DNA of 64,000 nt. Origin: Odiellus spinosus (Eukaryota; Arthropoda; Arachnida; Opiliones; Phalangiidae). Both the position numbers and the translations under genes were made by a program. The notes beneath the pieces are model-generated. The model did not search any database, had not been told where the DNA came from, and saw nothing but the letters and a program-made list of their open reading frames with translations. This document shows, piece by piece, positions 1 through 10,826 of this stretch. Each line of letters begins with the position of its first letter. The first letter of the stretch is position 1. The DNA is taken from positions 10,942,601-11,006,600 of the forward strand of contig OY987237.1 of assembly GCA_963920705.1 (NCBI GenBank). Reading direction: 5' to 3'.

Positions 1-574
1 GAAATAAAATATTTCAATGGAACTTTTCTTTAAAGAACACCACTAAAATATCTACTACTTAAAATGTATCGGTTTCGTAGGTCCCATAAGAAAAATGCTA
101 ATTATAAAATAATTCCTAGAAATCAAAATTATTCAAGGTTATTTACTCGCATAATTGATAGTTTATCGTAACGCGCTACTTGCGAAGAAAGTAACTGATA
201 TACCCTATGTAGGGGGGTCGTAAAATCCCTCACCCGCTCTCGTAGAAGCGTATATTTAATAATAATATACTAACAAGAACGAATTGAAGCCCATAAGAGC
301 CTTGAAGGAGCCCACTACTTTATCTTAAAACGGCGTCAGCTTATGTAATGGCACAGTCTCACCACGACCCGAGAGGTCCGACACTCTTGAATTCGGTGTA
401 CACCAGAGTTCACTTTGTTCAGCTTTGACAGTGCAATGAGTTCGAACTCTTATGAACTCAGTTCAGCTTTGATAGTGCAAAGGGCTCAAAATATTTGTAC
501 ACCTGAGTTCGCGAGTGTTAGCCCCCTCGCCACGAGTCCACGACCAACCAAGATCATCTCTTCTGTCGATTAAA

Positions 575-670
575 GTTGGCTGTAGTGAGGCGGGGCCAAT
601 AAATATGTAGACGCCTTTTTACCTGAGGCTAAAGATATCTCTCAACGTTCTTAGGGAATTCAATTATTTA
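575..670. repeat. Dispersed repeat, copy 1 of 2 (partner 42325-42412)
   Basis: The two segments share blocks in the same order: a GTGAGG-type block, GGCCAATAAA, AGTAGACGC or TGTAGACGC, then GTTCTTAGGG and a TTCAAT..TTTATTGAT block. Spacing between blocks varies by up to about 15 bp, so the copies are diverged. Upstream of copy 1 (about 405-515) lies a short internal duplication around GTTCAGCTTTGA-AGTGCAA. No coding capacity is visible and the family is not recognised. Confidence 0.5.
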
Positions 671-1517
671 TTGATATTCGTGCAAATGAATAGTACTAAA
701 ATTGATTAAAATTATGAAAATACGCTTTCTAAATCGATTCGCGGACAAATCGTATTAAGGATGTTTTGCTAAAAATCCTTGCCAAATTTTTGCTGTACAA
801 TTTTAATTGTACAACTTCGATTTCACACAGAGTCGCAAAAATTGCGCAACTCCTTACGAAATATTCTGGATTTCACGCGAAGTCAGAACGTGTCTTAAGA
901 TTGTGGTGTTTACCTATTTCTAAGACGTCATTAGTTGGTTCTCCCTCTCCTTTAAAAACCCTCAGTCCCTCACAGACGGAGACTAATCCCCACATAATAA
1001 CCACTAATCTATAAACCTCAATGTTTCAAATCAAGTACATCGCGTTCATGACGTAGTCATGTACACATTAAAATGCGAATTTGACTCCTTGAGAGGGGGT
1101 GATGAATTTTACTACTCCAATAGCTGGATTTGCATGATGTGTGGATGTTTGAAAATGAAGTATTACATTATAAAATAAAAATTCTATCGAATTATTTTTC
1201 CTCAACTGTTCAATCCAACGTTAACGATAATAAGTTCAACTTTTAATTAATTAATAATTATTTGTCGTGAATTTTTTTGTACGGGTAAAAAAAAAAAACG
1301 GTTAATTTGCTTTTTTCTCCCCATTGCGCTGTTACAGAAAAATCAACTAAATATTTAATTAATCCCATTTTTCGGGTAGAAAAGCCCACGGGAAACTATT
1401 AAGTACTTGACCTCGCGAAATTATATCAACTGAATTAGGGGTGATTCATAAATGACAAATGCTTTTCCTAAGATTAATACACCCTTTATTTCCTCGTGTT
1501 AAGTATTTTCCCGCGTT

Positions 1518-1605
1518 TTTTAATGGAGAATGAAGAGGATAATGACGTAATATCGATTCTGCTTCTAAAAATAAGACATATTTGCGTAGTAAAACATTCA
1601 AGAAA
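1518..1605 (+). repeat. Dispersed repeat family (GAAGAGGAAAATGAAG type)
   Basis: This segment shares with 26820-26905 (+), 34420-34470 (+) and 34793-34890 (-) a series of blocks: a GGTGAAGAGG-like block, AATGAAG or AATGACG, a GATTCT/GATTNTAC block, CTTCTAAAAATAAGA, and TTGCGTAGTAAAACATTC. The similarity is clear enough that chance reading frames in copies 1 and 4 share the peptide KIR.(I/V)CVVKHS, but the frames are short and open on opposite strands of the window, so this reflects nucleotide relatedness rather than a protein. Confidence 0.55.
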
Positions 1606-4600
1606 AATGTCTATTAATTGTACAAAAAAAGGGAAACCTGATTTTGCACATTCAATTAATTTCGTAATAAGCGGATGTATAATTCGTGTTTTTAATCATT
1701 TATTGCGTAATTAAAATTGCAATCATTTGATTAAATCTAGTATTTGTTATGCGCAAGTACTCGTAATAATTATTTTATTAATCTTAAGACGTACCTGTGC
1801 CTAGTCTTAATAAAATCCCAGCGACAGGTGCAGCGGGCCACGCATTTCCCGAATGTTATAAAACGTGAACAGGTCTCATTTTTAATAGTAGAATCGATAA
1901 AAATAAATCTATTCACCCTCCCTTTAAAAGGACCGGTATCTTGGAATATTGCGTTAACTATAAATTGTTAATTGTGATAAGATTAAGATATAAAACAGGT
2001 TTCCATCAGCAAATTTTGTCGATTTCACTGTGTCAATATCGTCTGCACTTCTAATTAAATAGAAGAGGAAGTTAACTAAATAAATATAGGGGACACCTTT
2101 ACAGAACAAATAAGCAGACGATGTTGACAAGTTCAATGGTATTTTAATGTATATTTCTTTTGAGCTAGATCTTGAGATTGGCGTATTGTGATTGGCCTTT
2201 CCTTGCTAATTAAAAAGAAGACTTACTCTTAAGGATTGTTTTGTAATTGGTTCAAATAGTTTCGCGTCATGGAAAAACCTTAAATCGGACCATTTTCTAT
2301 CGAGAAGGGTCTGAATTTCAATTTTGAAATTCTTAAAATTAAACTTAAAATCAGTTTCACTATAATGAGGCTAAGTCAGTGTTTTCTCTAAAAGTTTTAA
2401 ATATTTACGGAGTAACCGTAATTTCTGCGAGTTGTATATGCATATTCCACGATTACTTGTCCTTGAACTTAGCCAAACCCCCCCCCCCCCCCCATGAGCG
2501 TGACGTCACAACCCCCGAATTAATCTTTGAGAAAAACCCCAGAAAATCAATTCCTTTCGGAACTTAAATTTATACCAAAGCACTAACCGTAACGTCAAGG
2601 GGTAAAATTGAGAGTTAATGATCTCAAAATTAAAAGAAAAGATAAACACTTGGAAAAACTATGGTTAATAAAAATAAAAAAAATAAAACCTTACCTCAAT
2701 TTTTGTTAGAACTTGAAAGAAATGTTTGGTAAGCACGCAAATTGTTGTTTCAATATTTTCCTTGAGCAATACGTGTATGGACGTTAATTGCAAGATCTGA
2801 AAATAACAAAAATAAAGCCTTGTATTAGAGGAAACAAAGTCTAAAAGCATTTAACAGTCATGAAATTAGAAACGGGAGAACAGTTGAAAACAATAGCTTA
2901 GGTCAATCAATATTTTTCAAAGGAATGGTTTACCCTAAGAAATATAAATTAAGCGTCAAGCATTTCCTATTTAACGCGTGTGTTCAATTATAAAAGCTAC
3001 CAAAAAAGTACAGTTACAATTTTAGAGACCTGTGTTGACGTCATTGTCTCATAAGTCCTCCCAGTAGCACAACCTGGTTTTATTTAATCACAAGTAGTTG
3101 ACAACATGTATCTTAAACTTATTGCTTTCGTGTAGACCATACTAGGTAACAGCCTTAAAAGTGACTTAATTATCATATAAAAACAGGTTTTCCAATAAGA
3201 ATTTGGTTCATTTCTAGGCTGTAACTCAATACAATACGTCTTGAGAGAAAGATGAAAATCACATGTTTAGAGTAAACCATTCCTTGAAGGATTTTATAAA
3301 AGTTTATCTGGGGTTTGAATCCAAAGATTCTTCCCCCTCGATATGAATAAAAAATATAGATTTTTCGTGACAGAAGACAATAATAAGATTAAACTAGGGG
3401 CTAGGTCACGGAAGTAATCGCTATCCTATGGGTTCCGACTCCCATAGTCATATGGGTTAGCAAGCGGTTAATGTCAAGCGCCAAGTTTGGCTGTCTTTAT
3501 GTCTGAAATGTCACACTCATTTGACAACACGCACAAAGCAAGGTTTTCCTTATTATTACTAAGAAGTAATTAAGGCTGCCAAGAGTGAATTTTAACTAAA
3601 TATAACATTATACCATACAATATTATAATTATAACCAATCAAAAATCTCGCGAATCGCGCATAGAAAAATAAAACAGGCACTACATTGAATAGCAAGGTT
3701 GCATTTAGGTATATGTTAATGTTTCTAAAGCAGTGATGCTCCCAAAGGCTTATAGAAATTATAATTAATCTTTTTATATTTATTAAAGGAAGCGAGAACA
3801 AACTTCTTCAATTGGTTTTATATTTTTGGACACCAGTTAAAGGAACTCTAATCAAAAAAATTGTTTTTAGATAAAATCCAACCATAATAAAGGAAGTTAC
3901 ATAAGTTTAAATTTTAGAAAAACTAAATTTACACACCGGATTTTAAATAAATGTAAAAATAAGTTTAGATAGGAAATAATTCTAAAAACGAATATGTCGT
4001 AATTCTCTGTGAATTATAATTAATACTTAATTTTACTACTTAAAATAAGACCTTTATTTACATTTTAAAACCGTGGGTAAATGGCTCTGAATTTTGCACA
4101 AATTCTGAAACATTTAGAACTATTTGAACTACATCCGATCTATTATGTCGGATACACTTTAGGTTTATATAGTCAAAAGATCAGCGACACTTGCTGTGGC
4201 ACACGTAATTAGGCGCGTGAAAATCAAACTAGGGTTCGTACAAGATTTCAAAAATGAATTTTCCAGATATTTGAACTTTTGTTAAAATTCCCCGCGTATA
4301 TTTTCGATGATATTAAAACATTTTAATAGCTCCTCCCCTCAACGGATTTAAACAAAACTTTATATCTTATTGGCTCTCTTGAATTGAAGGGCCCAAAGAA
4401 ACAGATTTGGTTGCCCTGGCTACGACCCGGTTTCGCTTAAAGAAAAATAGGACTTGGGTGCCCAATATTATCTATAATTATATTTATATACGAATTCCTG
4501 GTAGCACTTAGATAATCAGAACATTTTCACCGTTCCTTTGAATATTATTTTCTTTTGTATTGCGCAATATGCGGATAAAAACAAGAAAACAAAAGATACG

Positions 4601-4847
4601 AGTTCGGCCTTTTAAACTTATCCTCGTGGAATTAAAAAAGGAATTTCGGAAAATTTTATATTTCCATGAGAATACGAGAAATTCTATAATACCGGTACGT
4701 GCTCCGGAAAAAAAAATATTATCACGTTTCAACATATAGAGGGCCCATAGAAACTGCGTGGGTGAACGAAAACTAAATGAATATATACGTCTACATAAAA
4801 GAGAAATAGGACAAACGTAAGAGAATTATAAACGTAAATAGTAGAAG

Positions 4848-5183
4848 CAGAAGTAGATGAAACCCTCCTTTGAAGTCTATTACTCCCGGGTCTTGTCTAC
4901 CCCTCTCTGTATGGGTTATTCTCAAAAGGCGCGATCCGTACGCCTCCTAACGGTAGATGTTTTCGGAGCGGGAGCTCGTCGAGCGAATATCTCTAGCAGC
5001 CTTGGAGTTCGTCCAAAAAACGTCGTCGTTTGTGGAGAGAGAGAATTTCCAATTTTCCGTAGACAGGGGGATGAAGTAGGACCCCTTCTAACTCGTAAAA
5101 TTGGGAATTTTACCCATACAGAGAGGAGCGCTATATGGAACATTGGAGTAGTAGACTTCAAAGGAGGGTTTCATCGGCTTCTG
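4848..5183 (+). mobile_element. Palindromic foldback/MITE-like element, copy A
   Basis: The element begins CAGAAGTAGATGAAACCCTC and ends with the reverse complement, GGGTTTCATCGGCTTCTG. The inner arms continue the palindrome: TTGAAGTCTA..TACTC against GTAGTAGACTTCAA, and CCTCTCTGTATGGGT against ACCCATACAGAGAGG. A nearly identical copy lies in opposite orientation at 46006-46344. The 139-codon open frame covering most of it is a by-product of the palindrome and has no family resemblance. No transposase is encoded, so this is most likely a non-autonomous DNA transposon. Outer ends were placed from the shared sequence of the two copies; target duplications are not obvious. Confidence 0.8.
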
Positions 5184-7107
5184 GTAGAAGGCAATTGCGT
5201 TTTTGCTATGGTACACATTTTTCTCCCCTATCATTTTGAGAGGGTAATGAGGTTACATTATGCTAATCACGAATAATTAAAAACAAAAAAACCTAGAGTC
5301 GGGTTCTTCTATATCATAATAAACAGGAAATCGGGTTAGATATAAGACTCGAAAACCGGAATTAAAAAATATTTGTTTGAACTTTCTGCATATGCGAAGG
5401 AGGGAAAATGGATAAGGGACATATATGGGCGCGCGAACTAGCTGATAATTTTTTCAAAAATTAAATTCTACTTCCATTTAATCCCGACCCAAATTTTTAA
5501 GCCCTTTTCTACGTTAATATAGCGTAGAAAGAAATGTTATTTAATGATATGATCCTGAGCAAACGACAAAATTTCATTTACTATTACTTGCGCGCGAAAC
5601 AATATGATTTGATAATGGCAGCTGGCTGTCTGGCTGGCCGGAACGCTTGCAACGTCGCGTTATTATATTTTGTCATTTGCTCTAAATTAATTTTTAAATG
5701 CCATTAGGGCATTGCCATGTATAACTAAGCCTTTTCTTTCTCAGGTGTATTTTTCACCGTCTGTTCTTTTATTTGAATGGAGCTTCTAGCCCCACGTGTT
5801 CTAGGAAATAGCGGTGCCTATTGGCTGAGAAAACGGGTGATGGCCTAGGGATACTGGATTTAAATAACAGGATGATAAAATCTGGTTTATTGAGGTGATC
5901 AGAGGTCCTATAATGTCAAGTTTCAAAGATTTTTCTTTCTAAAAAATATATATTTAGTCAATTTTATAAGTGAATATTAAGGCCTAAATCAAGTTATTCA
6001 TGGTTGGGAACAAAAATACACTCGCGCATGGGGATGTGAGGGTTTTTTTAGGAGGTGAAGGATGCGCGGTTTGATTTCCGGTAAGGGAAGACAACGCCAA
6101 GAAGAACCAGACCGGATCAAGAAGAAAATAATTCTCAAAAATTTGCCTTAATCTGGAAAATTGCGATAAATTAAAACTGAACAAAGATCATGAATAATGC
6201 TAATCAATTCAAGTATTTTCCTTTGCAAAGATAGTCACACTAGCTTAAAATAACGAAGGTACTTGAACGTTTCATTTGAAATTCAAATCATCATAATCAT
6301 TTGAATATTATAATATTAACAAAAGGTTTTTATGATAACTTGGAATTCGTTTTTTAAATATCAGACAAATACAGATTTTTTATGAACCGTGTTGGAAATA
6401 TTAAGTTTTTCATTTTAGGGTTACTCTAAAAATATTTTGTTCAGAAGGATTTATTAGCTTGGAAATTTGATTGTGAATTCAAAACTGTTTTGAAAGCAGT
6501 TATTGTCCTCGCGAAGTTAATCTTGCTAATGTATGGACTTAATTACCATAGTATACCATACAACAGTGAGCGGAATAAATGCAGGCAGAGGCTTAGCTCT
6601 TATGGGTTCTTGGAATTCAATGTAGACATATTCATAAATTCCATATAGAGAATCACGCGTGTATGGGCACACCGTCCATTTAGGTTAAGAATATAAATAT
6701 CACAGTAGCTTCGTCCTAGCTAGAAATTTAGGGCGCCACCTGAAATATCCTATTGACATTTCAATTTTTACCCAAGATGGTCGGCGTGCCCCTTACATTC
6801 ACGTTTCTCTGGGTGAATTTATGTGTCTGTCTCTTACTCTCTTATCTCAAATTGAAACCAAACCAAATAGATAAAAAGCTGGTAATTGAAACTGATTATA
6901 CGTTGTCTAATTGTAGGAAAAATTAGAATTCCCTTCGTACCTATATCCCCAACCTCGCCTCAACATTTCCGGAAGCCCTATTTCCGGTTAATTCTTATAA
7001 GAAAACTTGGCACTTCAATTTTTTGACGATTAAAATTAAGAAATCGAGTCGTCGAACTATCTTTCGAAAGTTAAAAGCATTTTCTTTTTATCTTGCTATT
7101 TTTGCAG

Positions 7108-7274
7108 AAGTTGATGCCAAGAAACTCAAAATTACTAATCTAAGAAAAGCCGAGGCGTTGGGGGCCAAAATCGAAACTTCTAGGACGAAATCTAGCCAAA
7201 ACGAAGATAAATATTTAGAGAGGCAACTCAAATGGAATACACACGGCGAAAGCTATCATTGCTCTTATTTCTAA
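7108..7274 (+). CDS. Possible terminal coding exon, unknown gene
   Basis: A strong acceptor (long pyrimidine tract ending TTTTTGCAG) is followed by an open frame of about 55 codons rich in Lys, Glu, Ala and Arg that ends at TAA. The peptide contains VDAKKLKITNLRKAEALG and RTKSSQNEDKYLERQLKW, which looks more like a charged, helical protein than random AT-rich translation. I recognise no family, and no upstream exon could be chained to it. It could be the last exon of a gene starting left of the window, or chance. The 83-codon open frame that contains it would otherwise start upstream within the pyrimidine tract. Confidence 0.25.
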
Positions 7275-8734
7275 GCAGAGTTAAAAAGATAAATCGTAGA
7301 AGTATAGTCGCTAGCCGCTATGTCTATTTATAATTTGGCGCGAAATATTTGCAGGAATGAGGGTCGGTATAGGACGGCGTCTATACTGAGAACTGTTAAC
7401 TTGTTTTTTTTTTTTTGGTATCGCGATGTTGTGATTAACATTAATGATTATGGTAGTTTACCATATATTTCACCATAAGTTCATAACCTAAGTTTCAAAA
7501 GTATCTCTTGAATACAAGTTCTGATTTTCTAAAATAAAGATAAATTCTTTATTGAACACATCTAAGCCACTGTTGCCTTAAAATTAGAAGCGATTTTTAT
7601 TGAGAATTGAAGAAAGAGTAATTTCATTAGAAAGATACCTTTTCCACGAACACTAGCGAATTTTGTGCTCTAAAGACAGAGAAAACACAGAGAAGGCATT
7701 ATCGAGCAACCGCGTTGCAATTGTTTTGCTCTGTTTGATTCTGAGCACTCTGAGAGTAGCCCAGAAGAATGTTAAGTCTTGTTTTGTTAATTAAGGTATG
7801 TGGCATCTATTTTAAAGATTCAAATTAATCGTTAGCGTGTTGATAACGGGCTACAATATATATTGTTTAGCGCTTAAGACAAGTCTTGCAAATGTTCATT
7901 TATCGAGAGAGAGAGAGATTAGTTCAAAATTACAAATTTAAATGAAGCAAAAATTGATCATTTTTTTAACATGGCTCTACGTGTCCCTGGCATTAATGAA
8001 AACGTGAAATGCTGATGTTCATCGAGTAGCTAGATTGCATAGATAAATTATAAACTCATTCAGAAATGGCCTTCGAATCTTTTAAATTGACCATGTTAGC
8101 TATGGGTCACTAAAGATAAAACCCCTTCGAATCTTGTCTAGAAAGAAAATCAAAACACTTGAAGCATAAGTTATGAACTTATAAAAGGGCATACAATCAA
8201 ATTTCCAAGCTATCATTTTTATCATCAATACGCATTTACACGATCTCACTTCATAAACATTCCTGTATCATTATCATATTGTTATTTTCATAAAAAATAA
8301 AATACAAAATTTGCTTTCTTAATAGTTTCACGAAAAATAATAAATTCTTTAACAGCCCCTGTACATAAACAATTAAGCTCGTGTGGAAAATTAATCGGCA
8401 CTTTCCGATCAAATGTACTTGAAAAGCATCGAGAAATTTTCCACTTAAACCAGTGGATCATTTGATAACCCCAATTAATGAAAACATATTGACTTAATAT
8501 CAATCTGAAATTCTTTTAATCGGATACATCAGATGATTCACTGATAAGACGAATTAGGAAGGAAAAAAACACAGCCCCAAACTTTTCCAAAATTATGTTT
8601 CACTTTGGTGCTTTTCAATGCTGGTAAAAAAAGAACATTTGCAAACTAGGAAATTTAAGGCGGCGTAGAATGATACCAAGATGAGAGATTGCTGGCATAA
8701 ATATCAAACTTATCATATTACTATAATATATATA

Positions 8735-9094
8735 CAGAGTGTTTCGAAAATGGTGGTAGGACCGAGCTACATTGGATTCTATGGGTCATTTTAAGACGAA
8801 AATGTTCTATGACCTTTTGTCGTACGGGGCGCCATTTAAGAGTTACGAAATGAAACATGCGCGGATGACCCCTTAACGTTCATTATTAAACGTATATTCA
8901 ATGATAAAAATAATTTTTTTATCAAGCGCATAGTTTTAAATAACCAGCTAATTTTATTTTAAGGGGTCATCCGGGCATGATTAATTTCGTAACTCTTAAA
9001 TGGCGCCCCGTACGACAAAACGTCATAGAACATTTTAGTTTTAAAATGACCTATAGAACCAACTGTAGCTCGGTCCTACCACTATTTCGTGTGA
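8735..9094. mobile_element. Palindromic MITE-like element (CAGAGTGTTTCG ends)
   Basis: The left arm reads CAGAGTGTTTCGAAAATGG then GTAGGACCGAGCTAC; the right arm returns GTAGCTCGGTCCTAC then CACTATTTCGTGTG. Arms continue as reverse complements through ATGGGTCATTTTAA, AAATGTTCTATGAC, GTCGTACGGGGCGCCATTTA and AGAGTTACGAAAT, leaving an AT-rich loop of roughly 100 bp. Elements starting CAGGGTGTTTCG or CAGGGTGTTCCG are common MITE termini in arthropod genomes (established knowledge), which agrees with the host inferred from the genes. No coding sequence is inside. Confidence 0.75.
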
Positions 9095-9881
9095 AAACTT
9101 GGATAAAATTAAGTTTTAATTTTTTTTTTATTTAAAAAAAAGTGTTCTATCGAGTTCTATGGAACATCTGGGAGTTTTGATTATTGATGGTCATTTACGA
9201 ACTATAAATTTTCTTTGTAGTTTAACATTGAAGTTAATTTCGGCGCTGGGAGGAACAAAGTCAAAATATTTGCTTAGTTCTATTATCTGAAGAATTAGAA
9301 ATATATGTATATACATTATAGTAATATGATTAATTTGAAATTTATGCCAAAAATTTGCCTTCCTGTTGTGGAAAGCTTCAAAATATCCCACGAGAGTTGC
9401 GTAATCATGTGCATTTGGTCAATTATTTAAAAGTTTCGTAAAATAAATTAAAAATATTTAAATTAGTTTTATTAATGAAACCGAGGGACTGATGCTTCGT
9501 GGTTTAAATTACGAAAAAATAAAGTATTTGAGGGAACAATTCGAGCTTCAAACGCTCTTTTTCAATACAGGATTAAATCATAAAGTATTAATTAAACTAA
9601 TTTAAATTACCATCGTTAATAAATTTAATATCAAATATAAAAAAATCAAAATGTCTCCAATTTTAGGCTTCACACATCAATCAAAATTATAAAAAACCTT
9701 AACCACCAATTTTTATTGCTCAATGATGAAAATTTTTGGAACAGATCTGTATTTAAAATAATTGTATCAAAATGCAACTCTCGTTCATTAAAGGGATATA
9801 CGAGACTCCTTAAACAAGTTATTTTTTAATCTATTTGGAATTATAATATATATAAAAACCATATCAAAAATTCGCTGAAGA

Positions 9882-10042
9882 TTAAAGGCTCTACCTGCTC
9901 AGAAACTTGCCCCTTTAAAATGCTCTTCCCTTACGCACGCAGCCTAACATTGACTGTACAATTTGTTTTGTACAACGTAGTCTGCTAAGTTAGAAAAAAG
10001 GCGACTTTAAAGGGGATTTGAAATCGCAGATAGTCCCTTTAA
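9882..10042 (+). repeat. TATCTGC/GCAGATA interspersed repeat, copy a
   Basis: This roughly 160 bp element starts near TAAAGG..TACCTGCTCAGAAA and ends ATCGCAGATAGTCCCTTTA. Diagnostic internal blocks are GCCCCTTTAAAATGCTCTTC, ACTGTACAATTTG, TGCTAAGTTAGAAAA and GCGACTTTAAAGGGG. Further copies lie at about 35706-35844, 35838-36011, 36001-36166 (inverted), 36687-36840 and 37470-37577 (inverted, partial). The ends (CTATCTGC and GCAGATAG) are inverted repeats, so it is likely a non-autonomous DNA element. Confidence 0.75.
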
Positions 10043-10087
10043 GCTGTAATTTACAGATAATTATCAAAGTCACGAAATTAAGCAATA

Positions 10088-10202
10088 TAATACCCTCTTC
10101 AGGCGTACTTAGCCGGTTTAATCAGATTTAACTGTGGTTTACGTAGCCTTCTCCATTAAATCAGATTAAACCTCGGTTAATTATGCCTCGTCTGAAGAGG
10201 CC
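10088..10202 (+). mobile_element. Foldback element (CCTCTTCAGGCG ends), copy 1
   Basis: The ends ACCCTCTTCAGGCG and CGTCTGAAGAGG are reverse complements, and the arms contain matching AATCAGATTTAA and TTAAATCAGATT-type blocks plus GGTTTAATC / GATTAAACC. A related copy is at about 44586-44697, where the right end reads CCTCGTCAGTGAAGAGGGT. No coding content. Confidence 0.65.
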
Positions 10203-10604
10203 CCAACTTTGATAATTAACCGGCGAATTACCGCTAAACACTTGCTAGTTTTTGATAATGTATTTAAGAGTATTTTTCCACTCCCAATCGATTAAAAAAA
10301 CTGGTCTTTTCGGAGTCTAGTATCTCTTATGATATTTGTACTTGAAGCTTGCCCTTCAAAAAATTTGAAATAACGCCAATATTGTTTTCCCATTCGCGTT
10401 GAAAATGTTACAAAAGTGAAATATTGTCTTTGGCAACCATAACCCTTGGGGGAAGTTAAGTTTTTGGTTATTTGCACACAACACTCATAAGCTACGAGAT
10501 ACACAGTTCGGCCTACGATTATTAACCAAATAATTCTTTACAGGCTTTTTAACTTCTTTTCAAGAACCCTTTGCTAATTTATTATTCAATATCTATTTCT
10601 AGTG

Positions 10605-10826
10605 GAAACCCAGTTTCTACAAATGCAACAAGGCTTTATAAACCAAGGATTTTCCAATGTTGCGATTGCCCAACACCAAATGCAACTGCAAATGCAACAA
10701 CAACAACAAGGATTCAATTCTTGTTTCCCATCTAGCCTGATCGAACACCAATCCTTGATGAGAGCTGAAAAACAATACGACGGTTCCATATTGGCTTCAT
10801 TAGTGGCTGAAGCTCATGGATGTTAA
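10605..10826 (+). CDS. Q-rich terminal exon of an unidentified gene
   Basis: A good acceptor (TCTATTTCTAG) precedes an open frame of about 73 codons ending in TAA. The peptide has a glutamine/methionine-rich stretch (HQMQLQMQQQQQGF) and a conserved-looking end (KQYDGSILASLVAEAHGC). GC content and codon use are higher than in flanking DNA, which is why I think it is a real exon and not chance. I do not recognise the family, and could not find partner exons upstream in this window; they may lie beyond a long intron. The downstream 3' region is very AT-rich with several A runs. The opposite-strand reading is a shadow. Confidence 0.5.
   Translation, partial: ETQFLQMQQGFINQGFSNVAIAQHQMQLQMQQQQQGFNSCFPSSLIEHQSLMRAEKQYDGSILASLVAEAHGC

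Larger units (their letters stand above)
1..7107. other. Gene-free AT-rich stretch
   Basis: No open frame here has recognisable protein similarity or a consistent chain of splice sites. The open frames of 60-140 codons are short, AT-driven or lie inside repeats. It holds a 16-base C run at 2478-2493, immediately followed by a perfect TGACGTCA palindrome at 2501-2508, a diverged repeat at about 575-670 that recurs near 42325-42412, a repeat at about 1518-1605 that recurs at three other places, and a 336 bp foldback element at 4848-5183 (listed separately). Confidence 0.6.
7275..10604. other. Non-coding interval with repeats
   Basis: No supported gene. It contains a 360 bp palindromic element (8735-9094), a copy of the TATCTGC-ended interspersed repeat (9882-10042) and a CCTCTTCAGGCG-ended foldback element (10088-10202), each listed separately. 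A GA microsatellite sits near 7905-7918. Confidence 0.6.

Noticed and set aside
2501-2508. Perfect TGACGTCA palindromes (also near 3036, 22581 and 45851)
   Set aside because: Four 8 bp matches in 64 kb are somewhat more than expected for random sequence but none lies at a supported promoter, so they are not listed as regulatory sites.
4857-5276. 139-codon open frame
   Set aside because: It lies almost wholly in a palindromic repeat with an inverted copy elsewhere; its peptide mirrors itself through the palindrome and has no protein family.
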